From: Pedobacter sp. Bi126 | Lineage (GTDB): Bacteria > Bacteroidota > Bacteroidia > Sphingobacteriales > Sphingobacteriaceae | DNA: 64,000 nt | Direction of reading: 5' to 3' | Assembly (NCBI RefSeq): GCF_918698245.1 | Contig: NZ_CAKKMS010000002.1 | Span: 930,001 to 994,000, forward strand | Shown here: positions 61,977-64,000 of the stretch, one piece after another | How the letters are laid out: each line of letters starts with the position of its first letter | Numbering within the stretch: position 1 is the first letter of the stretch | Made by a program: the position numbers and the translations under genes | The notes under the pieces: generated by a model | What the model was told of the DNA's origin: nothing | The model's database searches: none | Seen by the model: the letters and a program-made list of their open reading frames with translations, nothing else

Positions 61977-63326
61977 ATGAGAAAAACAATTTTATCAGCT
62001 TTGTTCATAGTGGGCTTAACCTTGCCTGGCTTTGCTCAAAAACGATTAGGCAATGAAACCGCTGCCCAAAAAACCAAAAGAATGGAATGGTGGACCGATG
62101 CACGCTTCGGCATGTTTATCCACTGGGGCCTCTATGCATTACCAGCCCGTCATGAGTGGGTAAGAAATTATGAGCACATTACCAACGAAAACTATCAGAA
62201 ATACTTCGATCAGTTTAATCCTGATTTATTTAACCCTAAAAAATGGGCCAGAGAAGCTAAAGAAGCAGGCATGAAATATGCCGTTTTAACCACCAAACAC
62301 CATGAAGGTTTTACTTTATTTGATAGTAAATTTACTGATTATAAGGCCACCAAAACACAAGCCAAAAGAGATTTGGTTAAAGAATTTGTTGAGGCTTTCC
62401 GTGCCGAGGGTATAAAAGTAGGCTTTTATTATTCGCTGATTGATTGGCACCACCCCGATTTTCCTGTTGATAGGTACCATCCTTTGAGGCCTGATAAAGA
62501 TCATGAAGATCAATATGCAGTATTAAATAAAAACAGGGATATAGCAAAATACCGCAAGTACCTGTACGATCAGGTAACCGAGCTACTTACTAAGTACGGC
62601 AAAATCGACATTCTTTGGGCAGATTTCTCTTACCCTGGTAAAAACGGTAAAGGTCGTGATGATTGGGGTTCGATAGCACTACTTAAGCAGATTAGAAAAC
62701 TGCAGCCACAAATTATTGTTGATAACCGCCTGGATCTTAATGACTATGAAGATGGTACGGATTTCGAAACACCAGAACAGGTTAGTCCGAAGGAATTGGA
62801 AAAATACCGCGGTAAAGTTTGGGAAACCTGCCAAACCTTTTCAGGCTCATGGGGATATCACCGTGATGAAAACACCTGGAAAAGCAACAGGAAATTATTA
62901 GATCTATTGATTACTTCAGTAGCCAATGGAGGAAATTTATTGTTAAATGTTGGGCCTACTGCGCGTGGTGAGTTTGATAACAGAGCAAACATTGCTTTAG
63001 ATAGCCTAGGCCTTTGGATGCACGCCAATTCGAAATCTATTTACCATTGTACTTTTGCTCCAACCGAATTTAAAGCACCCGAAGGCGTAAAACTCACTTA
63101 CAATAACGACACCAAAAAACTGTATGTGCATTTGTTCGAATATCCTAATACAGGCTACATTACACTGGATGGATATAAAGACAAGGCAAAATATGCGCAG
63201 TTTTTACATGACAACTCTGAAATACAGATTGATACTGAAAAATCGACCGGGAATACCTTGGTATTAAAACTACCAAAGAAAAAACCCGACTTCGAAATCC
63301 CGGTAATCGAATTGACCTTAAATTAA
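61977..63326 (+). CDS. GH29 alpha-L-fucosidase
   Basis: 449 residues with a signal peptide (MRKTILSALFIVGLTLPGFA). The GH29 TIM barrel begins with WWTDARFGMFIHWGLYALP, then YAVLTTKHHEGFTLFDS, and contains the nucleophile D216 in IDILWADFSYPG. The residues VGFYYSLIDWHHPDF form a conserved strand. The C-terminal beta-sandwich spans about 355-449. The length is on the short side for the family but complete. It releases terminal alpha-fucose in the periplasm. It is isolated from any SusCD genes in the window, and a terminator follows. Confidence 0.95.
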   Translation: MRKTILSALFIVGLTLPGFAQKRLGNETAAQKTKRMEWWTDARFGMFIHWGLYALPARHEWVRNYEHITNENYQKYFDQFNPDLFNPKKWAREAKEAGMKYAVLTTKHHEGFTLFDSKFTDYKATKTQAKRDLVKEFVEAFRAEGIKVGFYYSLIDWHHPDFPVDRYHPLRPDKDHEDQYAVLNKNRDIAKYRKYLYDQVTELLTKYGKIDILWADFSYPGKNGKGRDDWGSIALLKQIRKLQPQIIVDNRLDLNDYEDGTDFETPEQVSPKELEKYRGKVWETCQTFSGSWGYHRDENTWKSNRKLLDLLITSVANGGNLLLNVGPTARGEFDNRANIALDSLGLWMHANSKSIYHCTFAPTEFKAPEGVKLTYNNDTKKLYVHLFEYPNTGYITLDGYKDKAKYAQFLHDNSEIQIDTEKSTGNTLVLKLPKKKPDFEIPVIELTLN

Positions 63327-63345
63327 TCTACCCATATTAATTATC

Positions 63346-63377
63346 AGCCTGCAAGTTAAACCTTGCAGGCTTTTTTT
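63346..63377 (+). terminator. Terminator of the GH29 gene
   Basis: AGCCTGCAAG, six-base loop, CTTGCAGGCT and T6, a perfect ten-base stem 20 bases after the stop. Confidence 0.92.
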
Positions 63378-63453
63378 GTAGAATAATGATGAGTGTTCAA
63401 AGCCGAATAAAACATATTCCGATTCTCATTTGTATAAAACTTAAACAAGAGAA

Positions 63454-63705
63454 ATGAGAATAAAAGGCAGCTTTATTTACACCCTTAAAACGGGCGAAAA
63501 TGCGTTAATCTTGCTGACAGAAAATAAAATTGATCAGGAGAAACTTTACCATTATTTAACGGTAGATGCTTATCGGTTTAAAAAAGAGATTGTGCAAGAA
63601 GAGCCGGGGATCGAACTGATCTCTGCAGGTTATAAAAACGAAAAGGACGAATTAACCTGGAACCATGAATATATTCCTGTACCCAAATGGTACGATCAGA
63701 ATTAA
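63454..63705 (+). CDS. Small protein of unknown function
   Basis: 83 residues. No recognised family. The N-terminus (MRIKGSFIYTLKTGENALIL) and the ending WNHEYIPVPKWYDQN look like a compact beta-rich domain, with no signal or membrane helix. It is 76 bases from the terminator of the fucosidase gene and followed by the DUF481 gene 42 bases later, so they may be co-transcribed. A real gene is likely from position and composition, but nothing more is certain. Confidence 0.5.
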   Translation: MRIKGSFIYTLKTGENALILLTENKIDQEKLYHYLTVDAYRFKKEIVQEEPGIELISAGYKNEKDELTWNHEYIPVPKWYDQN

Positions 63706-63747
63706 ATCAGCCTAAACATATTAGGGACTGCCGATGTTAAAATACCT

Positions 63748-64000
63748 ATGAAGCTTTTTGTGCCATTCTTTTTACTGTGCTCTTGTTATGCGAAATCCTT
63801 TGCTCAATATACCGATAGCACCAATTACCATATATTGCTCACTTCAACAGGATCAATTAACCGAACGAATGAAGAACGTGCCTATTTGTTGAATAATGCA
63901 CTCAATTTTGGCCTTAAAAAGAAAAGTTTCGTATTAAATTCTACTTCTGCCTGGCTTTACGGCAAACAGAACAACAATTTAACCAATAACGATTTTTCTA
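63748..64000 (+). CDS. DUF481 domain protein (N-terminal part)
   Basis: The frame runs from the ATG at 63748 to the window edge, 84 full codons seen. It begins with a signal peptide (MKLFVPFFLLCSCYAKSFAQ), then YHILLTSTGSINRTNEERAY and the start of a beta-strand-rich region (LNFGLKKKSFVLNSTSAWLY). This fits the DUF481 (YdiY-like) outer-membrane beta-barrel family. The call is based on a short stretch, so confidence is moderate. Confidence 0.6.
   Translation, partial: MKLFVPFFLLCSCYAKSFAQYTDSTNYHILLTSTGSINRTNEERAYLLNNALNFGLKKKSFVLNSTSAWLYGKQNNNLTNNDFS

Overview
The window is AT-rich chromosomal DNA of a Bacteroidota bacterium, most probably Pedobacter or a close relative in the Sphingobacteriaceae. 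The evidence is three glycan-type loci with SusC/SusD outer-membrane systems or glycosidases, an ECF sigma/FecR pair that controls one of them, Bacteroidota-type promoters (TTTG, about 18-21 bases, TAnnTTTG), a general lack of Shine-Dalgarno sequences, and families such as DUF5689, DUF6428, DUF6794, DUF4142, GH92 and GH97. I saw no tRNA, rRNA, CRISPR array, transposase or phage gene.

Layout. 1-5997 (minus): a SusC/SusD pair followed by a DUF5689 lipoprotein cut by the window edge. 6504-7724: a sterol-desaturase-family membrane enzyme. 7888-12897 (plus): polyphosphate glucokinase, gnd, zwf, pgl and a small DUF5655-like gene, which together carry glucose into the oxidative pentose phosphate pathway. 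Facing them at 13123-16794 (minus) are ppk1 and ppx, which make and degrade polyphosphate, and a histone H1-like protein. 16871-20366 (plus): YajQ, a GNAT acetyltransferase, a DUF4142 lipoprotein and a secreted subtilase with a large insertion. 20511-24240 (minus): a three-subunit molybdenum hydroxylase like PaoABC. 24414-25064: YceH. 25488-28877 (minus): a TetR regulator and a thioesterase-SDR-DUF2798-KAS II set with two matching operators. 29003-31707 (plus): an AraC regulator and two tandem SDR genes. 31935-34373 (minus): an arsenic operon arsR-DUF6428-arsC-acr3. 34596-38439: a DUF6794 protein and a GH92 mannosidase. 38914-41907: mnmA, a small protein, a single-domain response regulator and an azoreductase.

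42071-58744 (minus) is a complete polysaccharide utilization locus: ECF sigma, FecR, SusC with an STN signalling domain, SusD, SusE, GH76, GH28-like, GH105, an SGNH hydrolase, an FAD-dependent oxidoreductase and GH97. It mixes mannan-type and pectin-type enzymes. Its SGNH hydrolase is circularly permuted: the GDS nucleophile block sits at the C-terminus instead of the N-terminus. This is the most striking single observation. The rest, 58858-64000, holds a second DUF4142 protein, a very acidic protein, a Kv-like channel ending in a zinc ribbon, an SDR, a GH29 fucosidase, a small unknown protein and the start of a DUF481 gene.

Many intergenic spaces, mainly at convergent gene ends, carry palindromic elements with a GTCAnnCTGA or CGTCATTGCGAG core. 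They look like one or a few dispersed REP-like families. Several sharp terminators and operator palindromes were also readable.
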